DNA of 64,000 nt from an uncultured Oscillospiraceae bacterium (lineage in GTDB: Bacteria; Bacillota; Clostridia; Oscillospirales; Oscillospiraceae). The notes beneath the pieces were generated by a model. It did no database searches and was not told the origin of the DNA. It saw only the letters and a list, made by a program, of their open reading frames with translations. Each line of letters starts with the position of its first letter. Positions within the stretch are counted from its first letter, which is position 1. The stretch spans positions 1 to 64,000 of the forward strand of contig CAKUHB010000005.1 of the NCBI GenBank assembly GCA_934655875.1, written 5' to 3'. Both the position numbers and the translations under genes were made by a program. This document shows positions 42,175 to 52,371 of the stretch, piece by piece.

Positions 42175-44673
42175 ATGAAATACGATTTTGCAGCCATTGA
42201 AAAGAAATGGCAGGAAAAGTGGGAGCAGACCAAGCCCTATGCCGCCGTCACCGGCAGCGATAAGCCGAAGTTCTACGGCCTGATCGAGTTCCCGTATCCG
42301 TCTGCCGCGGGTCTTCATGTCGGCCATCCGCGCCCGTTTACGGCCATGGACATCATCTGCCGTAAAAAGCGCATGCAGGGCTATAACGTCCTGAACCCCA
42401 TCGGCTTTGACGCCTTCGGCCTGCCGACGGAGAACTTTGCCATCAAGAACCACATCCATCCGGCCATCGTCACGAAAAAGAACATCGAAAACTTCACCCG
42501 CCAGCTCAAGATGCTCGGCTACAGCTTCGACTGGGACCGCGTGATCGACACCACAGATCCGGATTACTACAAGTGGACGCAGTGGATATTCCTGCAGATG
42601 TACAAGCACGGACTGGCCTACAAGACCACCATGCCTGTCAACTGGTGCACCAGCTGCAAGTGCGTACTGGCCAACGAAGAGGTCGTCGAGGGCGTGTGCG
42701 AGCGCTGCGGCGCGCCGGTCATCCGCAAGGAAAAGAGCCAGTGGATGCTGCGCATCACCAAGTATGCCGATCGCCTGATCGACGATCTGGACGGGCTTGA
42801 TTATATCGAGCGCGTCAAGACCCAGCAGAAGAACTGGATCGGCCGCTCCACCGGCACCGAGGTCACCTTCAAGACCAATACCGAGGACGACATCACCGTC
42901 TACACCACCCGCGTCGACACGCTCTTCGGCGTGACCTACACGGTCATCTCCCCGGAGCATCCGCTGCTGAACAAGTGGAAGGATCGGATCGCCAACTGGG
43001 CGGACGTTGAAGCCTATCAGCAGGCAGCGGCCCGCAAGTCCGATTTTGAGCGCGGCGAACTGAACAAGGACAAGACCGGCGTGCGCCTTGAGGGCATCGA
43101 GGTCACGAACCCGGCGACCGGCAAGGTCGTGCCGATGTTCGTCTCCGATTACGTCCTCATGAGCTACGGTACCGGCATCGTTATGGGCGTGCCGGGCCAT
43201 GACCAGAGAGACTGGGACTTCGCGACGAAGTTCGGCCTGCCTATCGTCGAGGTCGTCAAGGGCGGCGATATCACCAAGGGTGCGTTCACGCTTAAGGACG
43301 ACACCGGCATCATGGTCAATTCCGGCTTCCTGAACGGCATGACCGTCAAGGACGCGATCCCCGCGATGAAGCAGTATGCCATCGACCAGGGGTGGGGCCA
43401 TGAAAAGGTCAACTACAAACTCCGCGACTGGGTCTTCTCACGCCAGCGCTACTGGGGCGAGCCGATCCCGATGATCTCCTGCCCGAAGTGCGGCTGGGTG
43501 CCGGTCCCCGAGGATCAGCTGCCCGTCGTTCTCCCGCAGGTCGACAGCTATGAGCCGACGGACGACGGCGAAAGCCCGCTGTCCAAGATGACCGACTGGG
43601 TCAACACGACCTGCCCGTGCTGCGGCGGCCCCGCCAAGCGCGAGACGGACACCATGCCGCAGTGGGCCGGCTCCAGCTGGTATTATCTGCGCTATATGGA
43701 TCCGCACGACGATCAGGCGCCTGTTTCCAGGGAAGCAGAGACCTATTGGGGCCCCGTCGACTGGTACAACGGCGGCATGGAGCACACGACGCTGCATCTG
43801 CTGTATTCCCGCTTCTGGCACAAGTTCCTGTACGATATCGGCGTTGTCCATACGAAGGAGCCGTATGCCAAGCGCACGAGCCACGGCATGATCCTCGGCC
43901 AGAACCCGCACTACGTCGGCAATGTCTCCACGCAGGAGGAGAAGGACGCGCTCATCGCCAAGTACGGCAATCAGGCGCTGCGTCCGGCAGTCAAGATGTC
44001 CAAGTCCCTCGGCAATGTCGTCAACCCCGACGACGTCGTCAAGGCCTACGGCGCGGATACCATGCGTCTGTATATCATGTTCATCGGCGACTTTGAAAAG
44101 GTTGCAACGTGGTCCGACGAGGCCGTCAAGGGCTCCAAGCGCTTCCTCGACCGCTGCTGGAACCTCATGGACATGGCTTCCGATTCCGAGGAGCTGAGCG
44201 AGAAGAACGAGGCGATCATCCACAAGACTATCCGTAAGGTCACGCAGGATATCGACGAGCTCAAGATGAACACCGCCATCGCCGCTCTCATGACCATGGT
44301 CAATGAGTTCTACGCCAACGGCCTGACGAAGGGCGATCTCAAGATGCTCATGCTGATGCTCAGTCCGTTTGCGCCGCACATGGTCGAGGAAATGTGGGAG
44401 CTGACCGGGGAAGCTGCCAAGACCGGCACGATGGCCATGCAGCAGCCGTGGCCGGAGTACGACGAGAGCAAGACCGTCGCGTCCCATGTTGAGATGGCCG
44501 TGCAGGTTCTCGGCAAGCTCAAGGGCACGATCAACGTTCCGGTCGACTCGGATCAGGATACCGTCGTTGAAGCCGCAAAGCAGAACGAGAAGGTTGCACG
44601 TGCGATTGAGGGCAAGAGCATTGTAAAGGTCATCCATGTCAGGAACAAGCTCGTGAATCTGATCGTAAAGTAA
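42175..44673 (+). CDS. leuS: leucyl-tRNA synthetase
   Basis: An 832-residue class I synthetase charging tRNA-Leu. HIGH-type motif HVGH at 48-51, KMSKS at 607-611, an editing CP1 domain (about 220-420), and a zinc-type Cys cluster CTSCKCVLANEEVVEGVC near 158-175. A second CPKCG/CPCCGG pair lies near 440-485. AAGGAG is six bases before the ATG at 42175. Regulated by the T-box upstream. Confidence 0.98.
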   Translation: MKYDFAAIEKKWQEKWEQTKPYAAVTGSDKPKFYGLIEFPYPSAAGLHVGHPRPFTAMDIICRKKRMQGYNVLNPIGFDAFGLPTENFAIKNHIHPAIVTKKNIENFTRQLKMLGYSFDWDRVIDTTDPDYYKWTQWIFLQMYKHGLAYKTTMPVNWCTSCKCVLANEEVVEGVCERCGAPVIRKEKSQWMLRITKYADRLIDDLDGLDYIERVKTQQKNWIGRSTGTEVTFKTNTEDDITVYTTRVDTLFGVTYTVISPEHPLLNKWKDRIANWADVEAYQQAAARKSDFERGELNKDKTGVRLEGIEVTNPATGKVVPMFVSDYVLMSYGTGIVMGVPGHDQRDWDFATKFGLPIVEVVKGGDITKGAFTLKDDTGIMVNSGFLNGMTVKDAIPAMKQYAIDQGWGHEKVNYKLRDWVFSRQRYWGEPIPMISCPKCGWVPVPEDQLPVVLPQVDSYEPTDDGESPLSKMTDWVNTTCPCCGGPAKRETDTMPQWAGSSWYYLRYMDPHDDQAPVSREAETYWGPVDWYNGGMEHTTLHLLYSRFWHKFLYDIGVVHTKEPYAKRTSHGMILGQNPHYVGNVSTQEEKDALIAKYGNQALRPAVKMSKSLGNVVNPDDVVKAYGADTMRLYIMFIGDFEKVATWSDEAVKGSKRFLDRCWNLMDMASDSEELSEKNEAIIHKTIRKVTQDIDELKMNTAIAALMTMVNEFYANGLTKGDLKMLMLMLSPFAPHMVEEMWELTGEAAKTGTMAMQQPWPEYDESKTVASHVEMAVQVLGKLKGTINVPVDSDQDTVVEAAKQNEKVARAIEGKSIVKVIHVRNKLVNLIVK

Positions 44674-44713
44674 ACGATTTTTTTGAAAAATGCCGGACAG
44701 GCGAAAAAAACGC

Positions 44714-44742
44714 TTGACATTATGACGGTGGTTCACTATAAT
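44714..44742 (+). promoter_or_regulatory. promoter of rpsU
   Basis: Consensus TTGACA (44714-44719), 17-base spacer, TATAAT (44737-44742). Confidence 0.93.
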
Positions 44743-44812
44743 AATCAAGCCAATCATATTGGCCCTGAAAGCAGCATGGATCTAGCCGGCTGCATCGGAG
44801 GGAGGGAAAACA

Positions 44813-44995
44813 ATGTCTGAAGTTCGCGTCAAGGAAGGCGAGTCCTTGGAGAATGCTCTGAAGCGGTTCAAGCGCAGCTGTGCAAAGGCTGGCGTTATCG
44901 CTGAAGTCAAGAAGAGAGAGCATTATGTCAGCCCCAGCCTGAAGCGTAAGCAGAAGTCTGAAGCTGCTCGCAAGAACAGAAAGAAGTTCTATTGA
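44813..44995 (+). CDS. rpsU: 30S ribosomal protein S21
   Basis: A 60-residue basic protein, MSEVRVKEGESLENALKRFK at the start and KSEAARKNRKKF at the end, matching bacterial S21 throughout. GGAGGGAGG precedes the ATG. Monocistronic, with a consensus promoter and very strong terminator. Confidence 0.97.
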   Translation: MSEVRVKEGESLENALKRFKRSCAKAGVIAEVKKREHYVSPSLKRKQKSEAARKNRKKFY

Positions 44996-45016
44996 TCCCT
45001 TCCCGGCTGAATAGAC

Positions 45017-45052
45017 AAAAAACGCTCCGTGCGAAAGCACGGAGCGTTTTTT
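45017..45052 (+). terminator. terminator after rpsU
   Basis: AAAAAACGCTCCGTGC/GCACGGAGCGTTTTTT with a GAAA tetraloop. Confidence 0.95.
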
Positions 45053-45154
45053 ATATGCGTTGTACGGACGGAGATTTCTGCGCAGCAGCAATCCGTCCTT
45101 TCTTTTGGACGTCAGGCATGATAAAATAAATAAAAGAAAAAGGGGGGTGCGCGG

Positions 45155-48100
45155 ATGCTGCAGATTCTATACGGGCCGGATCGGACGGCCAACTCTGCGC
45201 AGATCCTGGATGAGATCTGCAAAAACGCCGAAGCGGGGATCACGGGGCAGATCCTGATCGTCCCGGAGCAGTATTCCCACGAAACAGAACGCGCACTGTG
45301 CGCGCGCGGCGGCGATACGATCAGCCGGTATGCCGAAGTCTTGAGCTTCACGCGTCTGGCGGCGCGCGTGTTTTCCGTCTGCGGCGGCGTGTGTGAGGAA
45401 TATCTGGACGAAAACGGCCGGATCCTGACCTTGTATCTGGCGGCGCAGCGCGTGCGGGAGCAGCTGAAATTTTATGCCGCCGTTATGACGAAGCCGGAGT
45501 TTCTGAAGCAGCTGGGCACGCTCATGGAGGAGCTTCTGACGAGCTGCGTGCAGCCGGATGCACTGCATGCTGCGGCAGGGAAGCTGACCGGGCGGCTTGC
45601 CCAGAAGGTGACAGAGCTTGCGCTGCTGTATGAGAGCTACTTGTCCGTCTGCAAGACCGGGCGGTCGGATCCTATTACGCGGCAGATGCGGCTGTGCGAG
45701 CTGCTGGACGAGACGGATTACCTGGACAGGCGAGAGGTGTATCTCGACGGGTTTTCCGATTTTACTGCACTACAGATGCAGCTGCTCGCTGCGATCCTTG
45801 CGCACGCGGAAACCGTCCACATCAGCTGCCTGACGTCCGGTGGGCGGCAGGCGGCCTGTCAGACCGGCAACGAGACCATCCGCCGCCTGCGTAAGCTTGC
45901 TGCGGAGCAGGGGATCACACCGGTCATGACGCGCGCGGCGGGATCGGCGCATCGTGCGCCGGAGGTGCAGGCGTGGCTGGATGGACTGTTTTTTGGGGGA
46001 ACCTCGATTCCGTCTGTACCGGAGCATGTTGAGCTTGTCCGGGCCGGCTCTGTGCAGGCGGCCTGCGCGTGGGCGGCGCGCGCCGTCCGGGCCGGTGCGG
46101 AGACAGGACTCCGCTATCGGGATTTTACGATCTGCATGACGGACGAGACGGCTTATGCCCTTCCCATGCAGACGCTTCTGGCGCGGGCCAGGATCCCGGT
46201 CTACCATGCCGGATTAGCGCCTGTTCTGCAAAAGCCGCTTGCGGCGGCGCTGCTGGCGGCGTTCCGCGCGGCGCTGCGATATGAGCAGGAGGACATGTTT
46301 ACTTATCTGAAATCCGATCTTTCACCGATCAGCGAGGAGGACTGCGACCGGCTGGAGCAGTATGTGCAGTATTGGAACATCCGCGGTACCCAGTGGCAAA
46401 GACCGTGGCAGATGCATCCACGCGGACTCGGCCTGCCGATGACGCCGGAGGACGAAGCACGGCTGCGGGAGCTCAATGCGCTGCGGGAAGAAGCCGCCGC
46501 GCCGGTTGAGCAGCTCCGGCAGCAGATGAAGGCGGCGAAGAACGTCCGCGATCAGGTGCTGGCGGCTGCTGGTTTTCTGGAACAGACGGATTTTGACGGC
46601 TGCGCGCAGCGGCAGCAGGAAGCGTTGGAAGCCGAAGGACAGAAGCAGCGCGCGCAGGAATGCGGGCAGCTAAGTGAGATGATCCTGCAAACGCTCGAGC
46701 AGATGGCAAGAGTGCTTGCGGACGGGACGCTGGAGACAGAGCTGTTCGTGCAGCTGTTTTCCATGCTGCTTGCGAACGGAACGATCGGGACGATCCCGTC
46801 GGTCTGCGACGCGGTGCAGCTGACGACACTGCCGATGCTCCGGCACCGGCGCAGCCGCGTGCTGATCGTGCTGGGCGCGGACGACGGCTTGCTTCCTGCA
46901 TTTTCCGACCCGGGCGGACTGCTGGCCAATCCGGAGCGGCAGAAGCTCTGCGGCCTTGGCGTGGAGCTTTCCGCGGGGCGTGAGACGGCGGTCGACCGGG
47001 AGATGAGCTGGGTGTGCGCCGCATTCAGCGCGGCAGAGAAGCGCGTCTGCCTTGTCACAGCTGCGGAGCAGGCGTCGTTCCTGTATGAGAGGACGAAGAC
47101 GGTCTTTCCCGCGATCCGGGAGCAGAGTGCGGAGCAGTTTCCGTTTTTCCCGGACTGCGCGGCAGCGGCAGCGGCTGCGCTGCGCCAGCCGATTCTCCCG
47201 CCGCAGCTGCCGGCTGCGCTGAAGCGGGAGACAGACGCATTGGCAGCGCGGCGGGCATATACGCACGCGCAGATGCAGCCGGAAACGGTGCGTGCGCTCT
47301 ATGGTTCGGTTTTGCAGCTGTCCGCGTCGAAGATCGACTGCTTTGCGGGCTGCCGGTATGCCTATTTCCTGCAATACGGTCTGCGTGCAAAGCCGTGGAA
47401 GCAGGCAGAATTTGACGCGCCGCTGTTCGGCTCGTTCGTGCATGACGTGCTGGAGCATACGGTGCGCGAAGCGCAGGCACGCGGCGGCTTTGGGGCCATG
47501 ACCGACGCGGAGATCTTACGGCTTGCAGACGCATGCATGGATGCCTGCATGAAGACGTATCTGCCGCAGGGCGACGCGCGCGCGAGCCGCGAAGCGTATC
47601 TGTCCGCCCGCAACCGGCAGGAGACAGCCGCGGTTGTGATGGATGTGGCGCGTGAGCTGCGCCTGTCGCAGTTCCAACCGGCGGCGGAAGAGCTGAAATT
47701 TGCCAGGGACGGCGCATTTCCGCCGATCTCCTATTCCGGAACGGCCGGAGCGGCCCAGCTGGTCGGCCAGATCGACCGGGTCGACGTCTATGAGACGGAT
47801 AAAACGGCCTATTTCCGGATCGTGGACTATAAAACGGGGCATAAGGACTTTGAGTATACCGAGCTGCTTTACGGCCGGAATTTACAGATGCTTCTGTATC
47901 TGTTTGCATTGCAGTCCGCACAGAAGACTGCGGGCAAACCGATGCAGCCGGCAGGCGCGCTCTATGTGCCGGGACGCTGCGATATGGTGAAGCTCGACCC
48001 CGGCGAAGCGCCGGAGGAAGCGGAACTGGAGCGCCGGAAGCAGCTGCGCCGCAAGGGGCTGGTACTGAACGATGAGAAGATTCTGCACGCCATGGAAGCG

Positions 48101-48415
48101 TTTGACAAGCAGCCGGAGTATCTGCCGGTGCAGATGCGGCAGGAAGCGCTGACGGGCGATCTTGTCAGCACAGAGCAGCTGAAGCTGCTGGAACGTTTCG
48201 TGACCGGTCAGGTCTCGGCAATGATCGATGAGATCTATGCCGGAAAGACGGCGCCGAATCCCATCGATCGCGGCCCGGCGGATTCTGCCTGCCGGTACTG
48301 TGATTATGCTTCAGCCTGCCATAAGAATGTATGCCAGATCGTACCGCGGCGGTTCGCGGCGGTCAGCGCGGAAGAATTTTGGGCGGAAGTGGAAAGGAGG
48401 ATGCAGCATGGCTGA
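45155..48415 (+). CDS. addB: AddB/RexB-type subunit of the double-strand-break helicase-nuclease
   Basis: A 1086-residue subunit partnering AddA in end resection. The C-terminal PD-(D/E)XK nuclease shows VDYKTG near 890-895, and the iron-sulfur cysteines are Cys733 in CFAGCRY plus three at about 1046-1056 in CRYCDYASACHKN. The N-terminus ILYGPDRTANSAQIL lacks the GxxGxGK(S/T) P-loop found in many AddB proteins, so it looks RexB-like with an inactive or non-ATPase head. AAGGGGGG lies upstream of the start. addA begins 8 bases before its stop. Confidence 0.92.
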   Translation: MLQILYGPDRTANSAQILDEICKNAEAGITGQILIVPEQYSHETERALCARGGDTISRYAEVLSFTRLAARVFSVCGGVCEEYLDENGRILTLYLAAQRVREQLKFYAAVMTKPEFLKQLGTLMEELLTSCVQPDALHAAAGKLTGRLAQKVTELALLYESYLSVCKTGRSDPITRQMRLCELLDETDYLDRREVYLDGFSDFTALQMQLLAAILAHAETVHISCLTSGGRQAACQTGNETIRRLRKLAAEQGITPVMTRAAGSAHRAPEVQAWLDGLFFGGTSIPSVPEHVELVRAGSVQAACAWAARAVRAGAETGLRYRDFTICMTDETAYALPMQTLLARARIPVYHAGLAPVLQKPLAAALLAAFRAALRYEQEDMFTYLKSDLSPISEEDCDRLEQYVQYWNIRGTQWQRPWQMHPRGLGLPMTPEDEARLRELNALREEAAAPVEQLRQQMKAAKNVRDQVLAAAGFLEQTDFDGCAQRQQEALEAEGQKQRAQECGQLSEMILQTLEQMARVLADGTLETELFVQLFSMLLANGTIGTIPSVCDAVQLTTLPMLRHRRSRVLIVLGADDGLLPAFSDPGGLLANPERQKLCGLGVELSAGRETAVDREMSWVCAAFSAAEKRVCLVTAAEQASFLYERTKTVFPAIREQSAEQFPFFPDCAAAAAAALRQPILPPQLPAALKRETDALAARRAYTHAQMQPETVRALYGSVLQLSASKIDCFAGCRYAYFLQYGLRAKPWKQAEFDAPLFGSFVHDVLEHTVREAQARGGFGAMTDAEILRLADACMDACMKTYLPQGDARASREAYLSARNRQETAAVVMDVARELRLSQFQPAAEELKFARDGAFPPISYSGTAGAAQLVGQIDRVDVYETDKTAYFRIVDYKTGHKDFEYTELLYGRNLQMLLYLFALQSAQKTAGKPMQPAGALYVPGRCDMVKLDPGEAPEEAELERRKQLRRKGLVLNDEKILHAMEAFDKQPEYLPVQMRQEALTGDLVSTEQLKLLERFVTGQVSAMIDEIYAGKTAPNPIDRGPADSACRYCDYASACHKNVCQIVPRRFAAVSAEEFWAEVERRMQHG

Positions 48416-51400
48416 AATCAGAGCGACACCCCAGCAGCAGGCGGCGGCATCCTACCGCGGCGGTGCGCTGCTGGTTTCCGCAGCCGCTGGCTCCGGAAAG
48501 ACGAAGGTTCTCGTCGACCGGCTGATGGGCTATCTGACCGACCCGGACCATCCGACGGATATCGACGAGTTTCTGATGATCACCTATACCAAGGCGGCAG
48601 CGTCGGAGCTGCGCGGCAAAATTGCCGCGCGGATCGCCGAGCGGCTGGCAGAAGAGCCGGATAACCGCCATTTACAGCGGCAGATGACGCGGGTATATCT
48701 GGCGCAGATCTCCACCGTACACGCCTTCTGTCAGACGATCCTGCGTCAGTATGCTGTGGAAGCGGAGTTGCCGGCGGATTTTCGCGTCGCCGATGAGCAG
48801 CAGGCAGCGGCGCTGCGCGCGCAGGTTCTGCGCGATACGCTGGCAGAGCGGTATGCCGATCTACAGCAGGAGCCGGACTTTGCCGCGATGATCGACACGC
48901 TCGGCTATGGACGTGACGACAGGCGGCTGCTCGTGCTGGCAGAGGAGAGCTACACGATCATGCGCTGTCAGGTTGATCCAGCGGCATGGATGCAGAGCTG
49001 CCTGCAAGCTTACGATCTCCCGGAGGAGACACAGGCGGAGAAAACCGCATGGGGCGGCTATTTCATGCAGGAGCGGCTTCGTGTGCTGCAAGGCGTACAG
49101 GCACTTCTGACGCAGGCGCTGGCCTTATGCGTCGGCGATGAAAAGCTCGAAGCGAAATGCCGTCCGGTGCTTCAGAAGAATCTGGAGGATGTACGGGCGC
49201 AGCAGGCAATGCAGACGTGGGACGCCTGTGTGGCCGGAAAACTCACCAGCTTTGGTACGATGCGCGGCGCAGGCGACCCGGACGCGCTCGCGCGGATCAA
49301 GGCCCTGCGGAAACAGGCATGGGACAGCATCAAGGAGATCCAGAGCTGCTTTTACGCCGATTCTGCGCGCGTGGTGCAGGATCTTCGCCAGACGCTGCCT
49401 GCACTGCGGGGGCTTTTGACGCTTCTTCGGGACTTTGACGCGCGCTTTACGCAGGAAAAGCTGCGGCGGCACCTGCTGGACTTCTCCGATCTGGAGCACC
49501 GGATGATCCGGCTTCTGACGCAGCGCGGCTCCGGCAAGCCGACAGCGGCGGCAAGGAGCATTGCCGAAGCGTACCGCGAAATTCTGATCGACGAATATCA
49601 GGACTCCAACGCCGTGCAGGAGTGCATTTTTCAGGCAGTCAGCCGCGATGGAGCTAATCTCTTCATGGTCGGCGACGTGAAGCAGTCCATCTACCGGTTC
49701 CGTCTGGCCGACCCTGCAATCTTTTTACAGAAATACAATACCTATCCCATGCTGCAAAGCATATCGGATACCGGCCCGCGGAAACTGCTGCTGTCGCAGA
49801 ACTTCCGTTCCCGCGCCGAGGTGCTCTCTGCGGCAAACGATGTCTTTTCACTTGTAATGAAAAAGGAAGCAGGCGAGCTGGACTATACCGCGGAGGAAGC
49901 GCTGGTTCCGGGTCTGCCGTATCCGCAGGCGGACGGGCCGAAGGTCGAGCTTCACTGCCTGAATCTGACTGAATCCGGGGAAGCCAGCGGCGGAAAGACC
50001 GAAGCGGAAGCCGAATTTGTCGCGTCACGCATCGAGAAGCTGTTGGACGGCAGCACGATGGTCACAGAGAACGGTGCGCTTCGCCCGGCAAGGGCATCCG
50101 ATATCGTGATTCTGATGCGCTCACCCGGCATGAGCGCCGGCGTCTATCAGGCTGCCTTGCAGCAGCGCGGCATTGCCTGCGAGACCGGAAGCGGAACGGA
50201 TCTTTTACAGACGGCGGAGGTTGAGATCCTTTTGCAGATGCTGCAATTGATCGACAATCCGCACCGGGATATCCCGCTGATTGCCGCGATGGCGAGTCCG
50301 GTCTTCGGCTTTTCCCCGGAGGAGCTGGCGCTGCTGCGCGCGCAGGATCAGACGTCTGATTTTTACGGCTGCATCTGTGCCTGCGAAACCCCGACGCAGA
50401 AGCTCCGTGCGTTTACCGATTGGCTCCATGCCATGCGGCGGGAGAGCCGCCGCGCCGCCCTGCCGGAGCTTCTGGATACGATCGTGCAGTCGTCCGGACT
50501 GGAGACAGTCTTTTCTTCCATGGAGGATGGAGAGGGCAGAAGCCGGAATATCGCCGCATTTTTGTCCTTTGTGACCGCCAGCGCCCAGACGGATGTACAC
50601 AGTCTGTCGGAGCTGGTGCGGCTGCTGGACGAGCTGATTGCGCGCGGCGCGCAGCTGCCTGCGCAGGAAGCTGCTGCGCAGACGAACGCCGTGCGGATCA
50701 TGAGCATCCATAAATCAAAAGGGCTGGAGTTTCCAATTGTGATCCTCTCGGATCTGTCGCGGAAGATGAACCTACAGGATAATCAGTCGGCTGTCCTGAC
50801 AGACGATACGCTGCTGCTCGGCGGGAACGTCGTCGATCTGCAAAGCCGGTCGTTCTATCCGAGCCTTGCCCGCATGGCCATCATGCGCCGGAAAACGCAG
50901 CAGACCGTCTCGGAGGAGATGCGTGTGCTATACGTCGCAATGACGCGCGCAAAGGAACGGCTGATCATGACCAGCTGCGCGGCGCACTATGAGAAACGGC
51001 TGCAAAATCTTGTTCCGCTGCTGTCGGTTCCGCTTCTGAGCTGTGTCAGCGCGTCCGCCAGACGGCCGGATGACTGGATACTGATGACGGCTTTGTGCCG
51101 GACGGAGTCCGGCGCGCTCTTTGCGCGCAGCGGGCCGTGCGCGTGCAGCAGCGTGCAGGAATCGCCGTGGCTCGTCACCATGCAGGACGTGGAAGCGCCG
51201 CAGGCGGCAGAACGCGGGCGCGAGCAGCCGCAGCGCGCGGAAGCTGCGCCATTTGATATGCAGCAGGCGCTGGCCTGTACGGAGTTCCGGTATGCGCACA
51301 AGGCGGCGACAGCGCTGCCGTCCAAGCTGACGGCAACGCAGCTGAAGGGCCGCCTGCTCGACGAGGAAGCGGCGGAGGAAGCGCCGCAGGCTCGGACAAA

Positions 51401-51947
51401 GCGCCCGCGCAGGACGCTCCAGCTGCGGCAGGACGCGCCGCTGACCGGGCGGGAACGGGGCAATGCGACCCATCTTTTCATGCAGTTTGTCCGCTATGCT
51501 GCCTGTACGACAGAGGAAGGAATCCGGCAGGAGCTGGAGCGGCTACAGACCCAGAAGTTCCTGACGCCCGCACAGGCTGCGGCTGTGGACACGGGGCGGA
51601 TCCTGCGGCTGTTTACCTCTGCACTTGGGAAGCGAATCCTGACGGCGCAGAAGCTGCGGCGTGAGTTTAAGTTTTCCATTCTGACCGATGCGGCGGCCTT
51701 TGATCCGGCTGCCGCCGGGGAACAGGTGATGTTGCAGGGCGTTGTCGATTGCTTCTGGCAGGAGCCGGACGGAATCGTCATTCTGGATTTCAAGACGGAC
51801 TTTATTGACGGTGATCTGACACAGAAGGCAGAGCGGTATACACCGCAGCTGCATGCGTATGCCGGAGCGTTGTCCCGGATTTATGAAATGCCGATCAAGC
51901 AGACGATTCTCTATTTCTTCTCCGCCGGAGAAGCCGTCGAGGTATAG
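48408..51947 (+). CDS. addA: AddA helicase-nuclease subunit
   Basis: A 1179-residue UvrD/Rep-family helicase fused to a RecB-type nuclease. Walker A AAAGSGKT at 25-32, motif II IDEYQDSN near 393-400, motif III GDVKQSIYRFRLADP, motif V IMSIHKSKGLEFP and motif VI VAMTRAKERL are in order. The nuclease DFKTD lies near 1126. GGAAAGGAGG is seven bases before the ATG at 48408. With AddB it processes double-strand ends for RecA loading, normally guided by Chi-type sites. Confidence 0.96.
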   Translation: MAEIRATPQQQAAASYRGGALLVSAAAGSGKTKVLVDRLMGYLTDPDHPTDIDEFLMITYTKAAASELRGKIAARIAERLAEEPDNRHLQRQMTRVYLAQISTVHAFCQTILRQYAVEAELPADFRVADEQQAAALRAQVLRDTLAERYADLQQEPDFAAMIDTLGYGRDDRRLLVLAEESYTIMRCQVDPAAWMQSCLQAYDLPEETQAEKTAWGGYFMQERLRVLQGVQALLTQALALCVGDEKLEAKCRPVLQKNLEDVRAQQAMQTWDACVAGKLTSFGTMRGAGDPDALARIKALRKQAWDSIKEIQSCFYADSARVVQDLRQTLPALRGLLTLLRDFDARFTQEKLRRHLLDFSDLEHRMIRLLTQRGSGKPTAAARSIAEAYREILIDEYQDSNAVQECIFQAVSRDGANLFMVGDVKQSIYRFRLADPAIFLQKYNTYPMLQSISDTGPRKLLLSQNFRSRAEVLSAANDVFSLVMKKEAGELDYTAEEALVPGLPYPQADGPKVELHCLNLTESGEASGGKTEAEAEFVASRIEKLLDGSTMVTENGALRPARASDIVILMRSPGMSAGVYQAALQQRGIACETGSGTDLLQTAEVEILLQMLQLIDNPHRDIPLIAAMASPVFGFSPEELALLRAQDQTSDFYGCICACETPTQKLRAFTDWLHAMRRESRRAALPELLDTIVQSSGLETVFSSMEDGEGRSRNIAAFLSFVTASAQTDVHSLSELVRLLDELIARGAQLPAQEAAAQTNAVRIMSIHKSKGLEFPIVILSDLSRKMNLQDNQSAVLTDDTLLLGGNVVDLQSRSFYPSLARMAIMRRKTQQTVSEEMRVLYVAMTRAKERLIMTSCAAHYEKRLQNLVPLLSVPLLSCVSASARRPDDWILMTALCRTESGALFARSGPCACSSVQESPWLVTMQDVEAPQAAERGREQPQRAEAAPFDMQQALACTEFRYAHKAATALPSKLTATQLKGRLLDEEAAEEAPQARTKRPRRTLQLRQDAPLTGRERGNATHLFMQFVRYAACTTEEGIRQELERLQTQKFLTPAQAAAVDTGRILRLFTSALGKRILTAQKLRREFKFSILTDAAAFDPAAAGEQVMLQGVVDCFWQEPDGIVILDFKTDFIDGDLTQKAERYTPQLHAYAGALSRIYEMPIKQTILYFFSAGEAVEV

Positions 51948-51966
51948 CACGAAATACTTATGTAAA

Positions 51967-52004
51967 CCCACGGCGCGCAGACAGGACTGCGCGCCGTGGG
52001 TTTT
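51967..52004. terminator. bidirectional terminator between addA and spoVAE
   Basis: CCCACGGCGCGCAG/CTGCGCGCCGTGGG with a 6-base loop, then TTTT. Confidence 0.9.
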
Positions 52005-52010
52005 GTATGC

Positions 52011-52367
52011 TCAGGATTTATCCTTCGGATTGCAGACAAGCGCGGCGAGAAAGCCGAAGAATACAGCGGCTGTGATCCCGCCGGCGGTGGCTTTCAGACC
52101 GCCGGTCAGCGCGCCGAGCACGCCCTGCTCCTGCACGGCTTCTCTGACACCCTTGGCAAGCGTATTGCCAAAGCCGGTCAGCGGCACGGTCGCGCCGGCA
52201 CCGGCAAAATCGACGAGCTTTTCATAGACGCCTGCGCCGCCCAGAATGACGCCGAGCACGACATAGCACACGAGGATCCGCGCCGGCGTCAGCTTTGTCC
52301 GGTCAATCAGAATCTGTCCGACGACGCAGATCGTGCCGCCAACGAGAAATGCTTTGAGATAGTCCAT
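52011..52367 (-). CDS. spoVAE: stage V sporulation protein AE
   Basis: A 118-residue small membrane protein with about four hydrophobic segments. MDYLKAFLVGGTICVVGQIL at the N-terminus and VPLTGFGNTLAKGV in the middle are typical of SpoVAE (SpoVAEb), part of the channel that moves dipicolinate-Ca into the spore and out at germination. ATG at 52367 is preferred, with an AAGGGCGG-type site; seven more codons are possible. It follows spoVAD by 4 bases. Confidence 0.92.
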   Translation of the reverse strand: MDYLKAFLVGGTICVVGQILIDRTKLTPARILVCYVVLGVILGGAGVYEKLVDFAGAGATVPLTGFGNTLAKGVREAVQEQGVLGALTGGLKATAGGITAAVFFGFLAALVCNPKDKS

Positions 52368-52371
52368 AGCT

